A DNA stretch of 6,060 nt from JAILLW01 sp045640525 (GCA_045640525.1 JAZUFE010000010.1:1-6060), one strand, 5' to 3'; positions 1-5,155 are shown, numbered from the stretch's first letter. Program-made: numbers and translations. Notes: generated from the sequence alone by a model not told the origin.

Positions 1-1
1 T

Positions 2-211
2 CTTGAGTTTGGCGAATTCAATTCATTCCCGAAATCATTTATGCAGAAGATTGCAGGAAAGGTTAATACCGGAGTTTCGTTTGAATTCAGATATAAGGTT
101 AATCACCAGCTTACGAAGATAAAGATTCCGGCAGGCGCCACGGTGGATACAAATCTTGATTGGTATGGTCCTGAAACCATGGAACTATTGTACGGAGTTT
201 TTAGTAGGTAA
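2..211 (+). CDS. C-terminal end of a secreted-protein paralog (partial)
   Basis: This reading frame enters from the left edge and ends at TAA (209-211), giving the last 69 residues of a protein. I do not know its function. It is paralogous to the C-terminal domain of the protein that starts at 5215: both contain LEFGEFNSFP near the start of the shared segment and DWYGP near its end. I count 26 identical residues in 59 without gaps. The fragment ends WYGPETMELLYGVFSR, so the domain closes about 12 residues after the point where the other copy is cut by the right edge. The paralog has a signal peptide, so this protein is probably exported too, but its N-terminus lies outside the window. A rho-independent terminator follows 10 nt after the stop. 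The frame is very likely real because of the paralogy. Confidence 0.85.
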   Translation, partial: LEFGEFNSFPKSFMQKIAGKVNTGVSFEFRYKVNHQLTKIKIPAGATVDTNLDWYGPETMELLYGVFSR

Positions 212-221
212 GAAATTCAAG

Positions 222-254
222 GCGTCGACAGAGAATATTCTGTCGGCGCTTTTT
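222..254 (+). terminator. Rho-independent terminator after the left-edge gene
   Basis: The arms GCGTCGACAG (222-231) and CTGTCGGCGC (240-249) form a 10-bp stem with one G-U pair and an eight-base A/T-rich loop. Five T's follow (250-254). It lies 10 nt beyond the stop of the partial gene and ends that transcription unit. Confidence 0.85.
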
Positions 255-344
255 GATTTGCAGGCAACATAATAGGTGTTGGGGCGAATATCTTTTTGCC
301 TCCGCTTGCCATTCATATTGATCCCCCTTTTGATAATCCGTTTG

Positions 345-569
345 TTACAATTCCCGGAGCATATCTGCCAAGACCACTTCAGAAATAACCTCTGCGGAAT
401 ACCTTTTGTAGGGCACTACACAGTCAGGTAGCTTATGATTAATCTTATTGCATCTGTCGCAGTGGAGTCGGCGGACAATCAACTTCTTCGTTTCTCCGTC
501 ATCACATTTGAGTTTACGCTTGCGACTGCCAATGCCGACTATTGGGCAAAAGACGGCGGTATTAACAGT
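345..569 (-). pseudogene. DUF6431-type zinc-ribbon ORF, decayed relic
   Basis: On the minus strand an open frame of 74 codons runs from 569 down to TAA at 347-345. Its translation carries a run I recognise as the DUF6431 family: GSRKRKLK, then DGETKKLIVRRLHCDRC, then LPDCVVPYKRYSAEVI. From memory, members of this family are small zinc-ribbon proteins often found next to transposase genes; I infer a mobile-element origin. Signs of decay are visible. There is no ATG, GTG or TTG at the front, and an in-frame stop sits at 572-570. The usual first zinc pair CPxCG reads CPIVG, so one ligand is missing, while the second pair CDRC remains. The frame is convergent with the left-edge gene and divergent from recA. 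A very small intact gene with an unusual start is possible but less likely. Confidence 0.65.
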
Positions 570-670
570 TTAATGTAAATAAACTTGCCAATGGTTATTG
601 TGTGTGCTATATTGTTTCTATCGAAAATCTGTATTGAACTTCTGTCGGTATTTCTGCCGAAATTTCAAAA

Positions 671-742
671 ATGACTAAATGTGAAAGGAGGAATTACACC
701 AAAGAGAAAATATTTGGACTTGAAGAGCGCTATTATCTATAA
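671..742 (+). other. Doubtful 23-codon frame, possible IS3 OrfA start remnant
   Basis: An ATG at 671 opens 23 codons ending in TAA at 740-742 and encoding MTKCERRNYTKEK followed by IFGLEERYYL. The first 12 residues resemble the opening of IS3-group OrfA transposase proteins in clostridia, which often read like MSKRERRTYTKEFK. The similarity is then lost. No ribosome binding site precedes the ATG; an AAAGGAGG string (684-691) lies inside the frame. It may be a truncated transposase start left beside the DUF6431 relic, or a chance frame. No function is proposed. Confidence 0.25.
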
Positions 743-777
743 ATGTAAAAGATAATTACTTCTTTTGAATTAAGTTG

Positions 778-806
778 TTGACAAAATCGAACGTTTGTTT
801 TATCCT
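778..806 (+). promoter_or_regulatory. recA promoter
   Basis: A perfect -35 TTGACA (778-783) is followed after 17 nt by TATCCT (801-806), a 4/6 match to the -10 consensus. Transcription would start near 813, about 35 nt before the recA ATG. The spacer holds one LexA box, and a second box covers the first transcribed bases, so the promoter should be repressed by LexA. Confidence 0.8.
788..801 (+). promoter_or_regulatory. LexA (SOS) box 1, inside the promoter spacer
   Basis: The sequence CGAACGTTTGTTTT matches the Gram-positive SOS box CGAACRNRYGTTYG with two mismatches, one in the core and one at the end. It lies between the -35 and -10 hexamers, touching the first base of the -10. A bound LexA dimer would block RNA polymerase. 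Confidence 0.75.
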
Positions 807-816
807 AGTCATTGTT

Positions 817-830
817 AGAACAAATGTTCT
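817..830 (+). promoter_or_regulatory. LexA (SOS) box 2, just downstream of the recA start point
   Basis: The sequence AGAACAAATGTTCT has symmetric AGAAC and GTTCT half-sites, and its core GAAC-AAAT-GTTC fits the Bacillus-type SOS consensus exactly. Its centre is 29 bp from that of box 1, close to three helical turns, so two LexA dimers could sit on the same face of the DNA. It ends 17 nt before the recA ATG. Confidence 0.85.
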
Positions 831-847
831 GTACGAAGGAGATCAAA

Positions 848-1888
848 ATGGAAAGAGACGAAAAACTTAAAGCACTTGATGCCGCAATAGGACAGATTGA
901 GAAGCAATACGGAAAAGGAGCTATTATGAAGCTCGGAGATCCGGCTAATTCGATTAATGTCGAGACGATACCGACAGGATCGTTGAGTCTTGATATTGCA
1001 CTCGGACTCGGTGGTATTCCCAAGGGCAGAATTATCGAAATATACGGACCTGAATCTTCCGGAAAGACGACGGTTACATTACATATGATTGCCGAAGTTC
1101 AAAAAAGAGGCGGCATAGCAGGATTTATAGATGCAGAGCATGCACTGGATCCGGTTTATGCCAAGAATATAGGTGTTGATGTTGACAATTTGTACATTTC
1201 ACAACCGGATAACGGAGAACAGGCCCTGGAAATCACAGAAACAATGGTAAGATCCGGAGCGGTCGATATAGTTGTTGTCGATTCGGTTGCGGCATTGGTA
1301 CCCAAGGCGGAAATCGACGGTGAAATGGGAGATTCTCATGTGGGTCTTCAGGCAAGACTTATGAGCCAGGCTTTAAGAAAACTTACGGCTGTTATTTCGA
1401 AGTCAAACTGCTCTGTAATATTCATCAACCAGCTGAGAGAAAAAGTCGGTATTATGTTTGGCAATCCTGAAACAACGACCGGTGGACGTGCTTTGAAATT
1501 CTATTCATCGGTACGTATGGATGTAAGACGTGTAGAAACGTTGAAACAAGGCGGAGAGGCAATAGGAAACAGAACACGTGTTAAAGTAGTTAAGAACAAA
1601 ATTGCACCTCCGTTCAAAGAGGCTGAATTCGATATTATATTCGGAGAAGGTATTTCAGCTGTCGGTGATATAGTTGATTTGGCTGCAGATGCGGATATTA
1701 TCAATAAATCGGGTGCATGGTATGCATATAACGGAAATAAGATAGGACAGGGACGTGAAAATACCAAGCAGTATTTAAAGGACAATCCTGCTTTGTGCGA
1801 GGAAATCAGTAAGAAAGTCAGAGCACATTACGGATTGGATGGTGCGATAGATGCAGGTTCTAAAGATTCAGGAAAGAACGAAGAATAG
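848..1888 (+). CDS. recA: Recombinase RecA
   Basis: RecA is the ATP-dependent strand-exchange protein. It forms filaments on single-stranded DNA, drives homologous recombination and stimulates LexA self-cleavage. The 346-residue product has usual length and intact motifs: Walker A GPESSGKT (67-74), catalytic glutamate E97 in DAEHALD, Walker B ending at D145 (IVVVDS), loop L1 around EIDGEMGDSHVGLQAR (155-170), and the L2 region with NQLREKVG then GNPETTTGG (194-213). The tail is acidic and short (GKNEE). I chose the ATG at 848 because AAGGAG (836-841) sits 6 nt before it and MERDEKLKALDAAIGQIEKQ is the normal N-terminus. A TTG at 812 in the same frame would add 12 residues encoded across LexA box 2 and the ribosome binding site, so I rejected it. 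The last 38 nt overlap recX. Confidence 0.98.
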   Translation: MERDEKLKALDAAIGQIEKQYGKGAIMKLGDPANSINVETIPTGSLSLDIALGLGGIPKGRIIEIYGPESSGKTTVTLHMIAEVQKRGGIAGFIDAEHALDPVYAKNIGVDVDNLYISQPDNGEQALEITETMVRSGAVDIVVVDSVAALVPKAEIDGEMGDSHVGLQARLMSQALRKLTAVISKSNCSVIFINQLREKVGIMFGNPETTTGGRALKFYSSVRMDVRRVETLKQGGEAIGNRTRVKVVKNKIAPPFKEAEFDIIFGEGISAVGDIVDLAADADIINKSGAWYAYNGNKIGQGRENTKQYLKDNPALCEEISKKVRAHYGLDGAIDAGSKDSGKNEE

Positions 1889-2474
1889 AGTTGATATTTT
1901 ATTGGATAATGACTTCTCCTTTGTGTTATACAAAGGAGAAGTTCGTTTATATAAGATAACTGAAGGCAAGGAGATAAGTGAAGCGTCGTTTAGGGAAATT
2001 ATGGAAAATGTTTTACCTAAAAGGGCCAAACTTCGTGCCATGAATCTCCTTAAGGTAAGACCCTATACCGTGAAGGGACTTACTGATAAACTGTCGGAAG
2101 GCGGCTATCCGGATTCTGTTATCAAGAATGCAATTGATTATGTGTCTTCTTACCATTATTTGGATGATTATCAATATGCATTGGACTATATTAATACCTT
2201 CAAAGACAGAAAAAGCAGACAGCGAATGATTCAGGATCTTATTCAAAAGGGAGTTTCCAAGAATGATATTGAGAATGCTCTTAATGAAGAGTGGGATGAT
2301 GAGGCCGAAAATCTTGAAGAAGAGCAAATCAGAAAATTCCTGATTAAGAAAAAGTATGATGCGGAAGCATTTTCGTATGAGGATAAAATGAAACTTCTGT
2401 CTGCTTTGGTCAGAAAAGGGTACGGGGTGGAAGTGTGTAAGAAAGTCATGAAGGAGACCTCTTATACATACTGA
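1851..2474 (+). CDS. recX: Regulatory protein RecX
   Basis: RecX binds RecA filaments and modulates their activity, in many bacteria by limiting filament growth. The 207-residue protein is helix-rich and fits the family. It has a short beta-type N-terminus (VLKIQER..KNRVDILLDNDFSFVLYK, 3-28), then three-helix RecX repeats. These include LKVRPYTVKGLTDKL (67-81) with YLDDYQYALDYI (103-114), the middle repeat RQRMIQDLIQKGVSKNDIENAL (123-144), and the last repeat DKMKLLSALVRKGYG (178-192). The ATG at 1851 lies inside recA in another frame, 38 nt before the recA stop. It is favoured because a later start would remove the conserved N-terminal strand. Only a weak GGATGG (1837-1842) precedes it, so translation is probably coupled to recA. 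No terminator follows, so some transcripts may continue into rny. Confidence 0.93.
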   Translation: MQVLKIQERTKNRVDILLDNDFSFVLYKGEVRLYKITEGKEISEASFREIMENVLPKRAKLRAMNLLKVRPYTVKGLTDKLSEGGYPDSVIKNAIDYVSSYHYLDDYQYALDYINTFKDRKSRQRMIQDLIQKGVSKNDIENALNEEWDDEAENLEEEQIRKFLIKKKYDAEAFSYEDKMKLLSALVRKGYGVEVCKKVMKETSYTY

Positions 2475-2533
2475 AATATGTCAATTTTCCATTCTGATTA
2501 AGATAACAAACTAAGAACGATACTAAAGATTAC

Positions 2534-2562
2534 TTGACATAACATGGCAATTCCGATAAACT
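2534..2562 (+). promoter_or_regulatory. rny promoter candidate P1
   Basis: A perfect TTGACA (2534-2539) is followed after 17 nt by TAAACT (2557-2562), a 4/6 match to the -10 consensus. Transcription would start near 2569, leaving a leader of about 80 nt before rny. The site lies in the 174-nt gap behind recX. Confidence 0.5.
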
Positions 2563-2592
2563 AATAAATGTTGTAGTCTGATTTTTGTTTGT

Positions 2593-2620
2593 TTTACAGA
2601 CATTTTAGATAATGTACAAT
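2593..2620 (+). promoter_or_regulatory. rny promoter candidate P2
   Basis: TTTACA (2593-2598) and TACAAT (2615-2620) are each 5/6 matches to consensus, separated by 16 nt. The start point would be near 2627, giving a short leader ending in the rny Shine-Dalgarno sequence AGGAGG (2632-2637). It could act with P1 as a tandem promoter or be the main one. Confidence 0.5.
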
Positions 2621-2648
2621 GAAAACTAAATAGGAGGTACTCAAGATC

Positions 2649-4193
2649 ATGCTATATGTTGTGATAGCAGTTGCCACCTTAGTTGTTTCGGCTCCCATAG
2701 CTTGGATTGTTTCAGCCAAGCACCAAGAGAAACTTGGTAAGGAAAAGATCGGATCAGCTGAGAACAAAGCCAGAGAGATTGTTGATGAAGCTTTGAAAAC
2801 TGCTGAGACCAAGAAGCGTGAATCGTTACTTGAAGTCAAGGAAGAGTCTATTAAGGCTAAGAATGAACTTGATAAAGAAATCAAGGAACGTCGTGCGGAA
2901 GCTCAAAGATATGAGCGTAGGGTTCAGCAAAAAGAAGAGAATGTTGACAAGAAGGCTGAGGCAATTGAAAAGAAGGAAGCAGCTTTAGCTTTGAAAGAAG
3001 AAGAGCTTAACAAAGAAAAGGCTGAGATTTCCAAACTTAATGAACAAAGATTGCACGAACTCGAGAGAATCTCAGGTTTAACCTCCGAACAAGCAAAAGA
3101 GTATTTATTAAGAATTGTTGAAGACGAAGTAAAACACGAAACGGCTGTGATGATCAAAGAAATGGAGAGTCGCGCCAAAGAAGAAGCTGATAAGAAAGCT
3201 AAGGATTACGTTGTTACAGCTATTCAGAAATGTGCAGCTGACCTCGTATCCGAAACTACTATTTCAGTTGTGCCTCTGCCCAACGATGAAATGAAGGGTA
3301 GAATTATCGGTAGAGAAGGAAGGAATATCAGAACCCTTGAAACCATGACAGGTGTAGATTTGATTATCGATGATACACCGGAGGCAGTTGTATTATCAAG
3401 TTTTGATCCAATCAGAAGAGAGGTTGCTCGTATAGCACTCGAAAAACTGATTGTCGACGGACGTATTCATCCGGCTCGTATTGAGGAGATGGTTGAAAAG
3501 GCCCAGAAAGAAGTAGAAACCATAATTAAGGAAGAGGGTGAATCGGCAACTTTGGAAGTTGGCGTTCACGGTATTCATCCTGAGTTGGTTCGCTTACTTG
3601 GTAAGATGAAATACAGAACCAGTTATGGTCAGAATGCGTTGAAGCATTCAATTGAGGTGGCACAGCTTTCCGGTCTGCTTGCTGCAGAGCTGGGATTGGA
3701 TGTGCGTGTTGCTAAACGTGCCGGTCTGTTACATGATATCGGTAAAGCAGTTGACCATGAAATGGAAGGCTCACATATTCAACTTGGTGTTGAATTATGT
3801 AGAAAGTATAAAGAGTCAGCCATTGTTATTAATGCGGTTGAATCGCATCATGGCGATGTAGAACCTCAATCATTGATTGCATGCATTGTCCAGGCATCGG
3901 ATGCCATTTCGGCAGCTCGTCCCGGTGCAAGACGTGAAACACTTGAAACATACACAACAAGACTTAAACAATTAGAAGACATCGCTAATGAATTTAAGGG
4001 TGTCGATAAATCTTTTGCTATTCAGGCAGGTAGAGAGATTCGAGTTATGGTAGTCCCTGAGCAGGTTTCTGATACTGACATGGTTATCATGGCAAGAGAT
4101 ATTTCAAAGAAGATTGAAGCTGAAATGGAATATCCCGGTCAGGTTAAGGTCAATGTCATTCGTGAATCCCGCGTTGTTGACTACGCTAAGTAA
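2649..4193 (+). CDS. rny: Ribonuclease Y
   Basis: RNase Y is the membrane-anchored endoribonuclease that starts bulk mRNA decay and processes many transcripts in Firmicutes. The 514-residue product is close to the roughly 520 residues usual for the family, with all domains in order. These are an N-terminal membrane segment (about 2-22), a long charged coiled coil rich in Lys and Glu (about 25-195), and a KH RNA-binding domain with GREG (221-224) in GRIIGREGRNIRTLE. The HD catalytic domain follows, with H333, the H362-D363 pair in LLHDIGKAVDHE, and SHHGDVEP (399-406). The C-terminus RESRVVDYAK is typical. The ATG at 2649 is preceded by AGGAGG (2632-2637), an 11-nt spacing that is slightly long. 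It has its own promoter candidates and a strong terminator, so it can be expressed separately from the SOS-controlled recA-recX. Confidence 0.97.
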   Translation: MLYVVIAVATLVVSAPIAWIVSAKHQEKLGKEKIGSAENKAREIVDEALKTAETKKRESLLEVKEESIKAKNELDKEIKERRAEAQRYERRVQQKEENVDKKAEAIEKKEAALALKEEELNKEKAEISKLNEQRLHELERISGLTSEQAKEYLLRIVEDEVKHETAVMIKEMESRAKEEADKKAKDYVVTAIQKCAADLVSETTISVVPLPNDEMKGRIIGREGRNIRTLETMTGVDLIIDDTPEAVVLSSFDPIRREVARIALEKLIVDGRIHPARIEEMVEKAQKEVETIIKEEGESATLEVGVHGIHPELVRLLGKMKYRTSYGQNALKHSIEVAQLSGLLAAELGLDVRVAKRAGLLHDIGKAVDHEMEGSHIQLGVELCRKYKESAIVINAVESHHGDVEPQSLIACIVQASDAISAARPGARRETLETYTTRLKQLEDIANEFKGVDKSFAIQAGREIRVMVVPEQVSDTDMVIMARDISKKIEAEMEYPGQVKVNVIRESRVVDYAK

Positions 4194-4203
4194 AATCGAA
4201 ATT

Positions 4204-4232
4204 AAGAGGTCGGATTATCCGACCTCTTTTTT
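4204..4232 (+). terminator. Rho-independent terminator after rny
   Basis: The arms AAGAGGTCGGA (4204-4214) and TCCGACCTCTT (4218-4228) form a perfect 11-bp stem with a TTA loop. The T's run to 4232. It begins 10 nt after the rny stop and should end transcription from both recA-recX read-through and the rny promoters. Confidence 0.95.
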
Positions 4233-4241
4233 GTCTCCCTT

Positions 4242-4288
4242 GGCCCCTCTTGGGGACGGAGTTAGGGGTCCAAAATGGTCCTAAATGG
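4242..4288. repeat. GC-rich REP-like hairpin and 10-bp tandem repeat
   Basis: Just behind the rny terminator is a G/C-rich patch in A/T-rich surroundings. GGCCCCT (4242-4248) can pair with AGGGGTCC (4264-4271) with one bulged T, and CCCC (4244-4247) can instead pair with GGGG (4252-4255). The next bases contain two imperfect direct copies of a 10-mer, GGTCCAAAAT (4267-4276) and GGTCCTAAAT (4277-4286). The composition resembles intergenic REP-type elements, but one copy in one window cannot prove that it is dispersed. Confidence 0.35.
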
Positions 4289-4317
4289 AGCAAGTTCATT
4301 TATATTTAAAGTTGAGG

Positions 4318-4346
4318 TTTTCATATAATGTGATATGGATTATAAT
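4318..4346 (+). promoter_or_regulatory. Promoter candidate for the leader ORF and CD3324-DUF1062 pair
   Basis: TTTTCA (4318-4323, 4/6) and a perfect TATAAT (4341-4346) are 17 nt apart. Transcription from about 4353 would give a leader of about 150 nt containing the nine-codon ORF and the alternative hairpins. A second TATAAT at 4324-4329 lacks a good -35. Some form of promoter is expected here because the rny terminator lies upstream. Confidence 0.5.
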
Positions 4347-4406
4347 TAGCTTGGAAAAACAAGTTAGTGTGATGGAAGTTTTTGATAAGGAAGGAGCATT
4401 TTATTT

Positions 4407-4436
4407 ATGAAAAGAAGATATGTTTCAGCTCAGTAG
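4407..4436 (+). CDS. Nine-codon leader peptide candidate MKRRYVSAQ
   Basis: The ATG at 4407 lies 10 nt behind AAGGAG (4391-4396), a strong ribosome binding site, and opens MKRRYVSAQ ending in TAG (4434-4436). A ribosome site this good in front of so short a frame suggests a regulatory leader peptide. The last three codons form the left arm of a hairpin whose four-base loop is exactly the stop codon plus one T, so a ribosome at the end of the frame would prevent that hairpin. The basic Lys-Arg-Arg start may affect ribosome passage, but this is speculation. No homolog is known to me. Confidence 0.45.
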   Translation: MKRRYVSAQ

Positions 4437-4472
4437 TCTGAGCTTAAAATAAAACGAATAGTTAAGCTCAGA
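4427..4472 (+). promoter_or_regulatory. Mutually exclusive hairpins (attenuator-like)
   Basis: Segment 1 AGCTCAG (4427-4433) can pair with segment 2 (4438-4444) in a 7-bp hairpin with a TAGT loop. Segment 2, extended as TCTGAGCTTAA (4437-4447), can instead pair with segment 3 TTAAGCTCAGA (4462-4472) over 11 bp, leaving a 14-nt A-rich loop. Segments 1 and 3 share AGCTCAG, so only one pairing can exist at a time. Segment 1 lies in the leader ORF, which would let a translating or stalled ribosome choose between the folds. No T-run follows segment 3, so a simple terminator is unlikely. The link to gene expression is inferred. Confidence 0.5.
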
Positions 4473-4476
4473 TGAA

Positions 4477-4500
4477 TCCTAAGAAATAGTGTTTAGGAGG
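4477..4500 (+). promoter_or_regulatory. Hairpin covering the Shine-Dalgarno sequence of the CD3324-like gene
   Basis: TCCTAA (4477-4482) can pair with TTAGGA (4493-4498), which includes most of the Shine-Dalgarno sequence AGGAGG (4495-4500) of the gene at 4506. A G-U pair (4483 with 4492) may extend the stem to 7 bp with an 8-nt loop. The stem is weak, so it would damp initiation without blocking it unless stabilised. It lies 4 nt after segment 3 of the preceding hairpin. Confidence 0.4.
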
Positions 4501-4505
4501 ACAAT

Positions 4506-4784
4506 ATGAGCTATATAAGAGCAGAGGAGGTTCTGCCCAAAGAATTAATAGAAACTATTCAGCAATATGTAAACGGAAAAGCAATATATATTCCCAGCAC
4601 TTCTAAAAAGGAGTGGGGGAGCCATACTGATACCAGGCAATATCTAAGACAGAGAAATCTTGAGATTACCCGGAAATATCAAAGCGGCAGTTCTACTGCA
4701 AGTCTTGCCAAGCAGTTTTCACTTTCCGGGAAAAGCATTCAAAGAATTATTCGCGAAGGAAAGAGAGCACTTGGTAAGCCATGA
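4506..4784 (+). CDS. CD3324-like helix-turn-helix protein
   Basis: The 92-residue product resembles the clostridial CD3324 family, small proteins of unknown role ending in a helix-turn-helix. The N-terminal part (1-30, AEEVLPKELIETIQQYVNGKAIYIP) is the characteristic segment, followed by a charged linker with KKEWG (34-38). Residues about 49-86 form the DNA-binding part: RNLEITRKYQSG, then SLAKQFSLSGKSIQRIIREGK. The layout resembles Mor-type activators. A DNA-binding role is inferred from this fold; no target is known. AGGAGG (4495-4500) stands 5 nt before the ATG and can be masked by a hairpin. The stop overlaps the next start as ATGA (4781-4784), so both proteins are probably made together and may act together. 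Confidence 0.8.
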   Translation: MSYIRAEEVLPKELIETIQQYVNGKAIYIPSTSKKEWGSHTDTRQYLRQRNLEITRKYQSGSSTASLAKQFSLSGKSIQRIIREGKRALGKP

Positions 4785-5083
4785 CGACAAGTTCGAACGG
4801 GATTAGAGTATATCATCGTTGCGGAGGATGCGGAAAGAAACAGGAATTTGTAAATTCGAAGAAATTCCGTGTGAATGCCAACGGAAACAAGGTGGATGTT
4901 TGGTTGATTTACAGATGCAAAAAGTGTAAACATTCTTGGAATTTGACTATATATGAACGCAAAAATCCAAACAAGATTCCAAATGAATTATACGAACTGT
5001 TCTTAGAAAACGATGAAGATACTGCCATGATGTTTGGCAATGATATTGTATTTTTAAAAGAGAATAATGCTGAATTTAAATGA
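4781..5083 (+). CDS. DUF1062-like zinc-ribbon protein, short form
   Basis: This 100-residue protein has two CxxC pairs (C14/C17 in CGGCGK and C46/C49 in CKKC), spaced as in a zinc ribbon. The core FRVNANGNKVDVWLIYRCKKC and SWNLTIYERKNP is what I recognise from DUF1062, a family of unknown function. From memory, family members are about 190-200 residues, and this one stops at FLKENNAEFK where others continue. It therefore looks like the N-terminal half only. A strong terminator starts 7 nt after the stop, so the shorter form appears settled and not a sequencing error. Its ATG overlaps the preceding stop (ATGA) and lacks a good ribosome binding site of its own, which fits translational coupling. 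Being cytoplasmic and nucleic-acid binding is inference. Confidence 0.8.
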   Translation: MTTSSNGIRVYHRCGGCGKKQEFVNSKKFRVNANGNKVDVWLIYRCKKCKHSWNLTIYERKNPNKIPNELYELFLENDEDTAMMFGNDIVFLKENNAEFK

Positions 5084-5089
5084 GTGTAC

Positions 5090-5123
5090 AAGGCAAGCTT
5101 TTGAGCTTGCCTTTTGTATTTTT
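5090..5123 (+). terminator. Rho-independent terminator after the DUF1062-like gene
   Basis: The arms AAGGCAAGCT (5090-5099) and AGCTTGCCTT (5104-5113) form a perfect 10-bp stem with a TTTG loop. A T-rich tail (5112-5123) follows, interrupted by GTA. It starts 7 nt after the stop codon and separates this operon from the secreted-protein gene. Confidence 0.93.
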
Positions 5124-5125
5124 AG

Positions 5126-5155
5126 TTGACAGCCCTCTATTATTATTATTATTAA
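5126..5155 (+). promoter_or_regulatory. Promoter candidate for the secreted-protein gene
   Basis: A perfect TTGACA (5126-5131) begins 3 nt after the terminator tail. The best -10 choices are TATTAA (5150-5155, 18-nt spacer) and TATTAT (5147-5152, 15-nt spacer), both made by a TAT-repeat tract. Transcription would start near 5161. A small inverted repeat GTGCG (5159-5163) and CGCAC (5183-5187) lies in the leader. Confidence 0.5.
5138..5152. repeat. (TAT)5 triplet tract
   Basis: Five uninterrupted TAT units lie between the -35 TTGACA and the likely -10 of the secreted-protein promoter, and the tract supplies the -10 bases themselves. Slippage by one unit would change the distance to TATTAA by 3 nt. 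Confidence 0.75.

Noticed and set aside
185..316. Minus-strand frame of 43 codons with a good AAGGGGG ribosome site
   Set aside because: Its second half is antisense to a terminator and to the end of the left-edge gene, and the peptide matches nothing I recognise. It may be the cut start of a second mobile-element gene, so it is mentioned only with the DUF6431 relic.
645..660. Small hairpin TCGGTA and TGCCGA with a TTTC loop
   Set aside because: It has six pairs including a wobble and no T-run on either strand, so there is no support for a terminator or regulator.
732..756. A/T-rich hairpin ATTATCT and AGATAAT before the recA promoter
   Set aside because: Seven weak pairs followed by a broken T-rich stretch make a poor terminator. 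It may only reflect A/T-rich upstream promoter DNA.
812..847. An upstream TTG start would lengthen RecA by 12 residues
   Set aside because: It would be translated through LexA box 2 and the recA ribosome binding site and has no ribosome binding site of its own. The added residues are not RecA-like.
1501..1785. Minus-strand open frame of 94 codons inside recA
   Set aside because: It is antisense to conserved RecA coding sequence, with no ribosome binding site or recognisable protein.
2477..2541. 8-bp inverted repeat TATGTCAA and TTGACATA around the rny promoter
   Set aside because: The arms are 49 nt apart and one is simply the -35 region. An 8-bp match at this distance is expected by chance in A/T-rich DNA.
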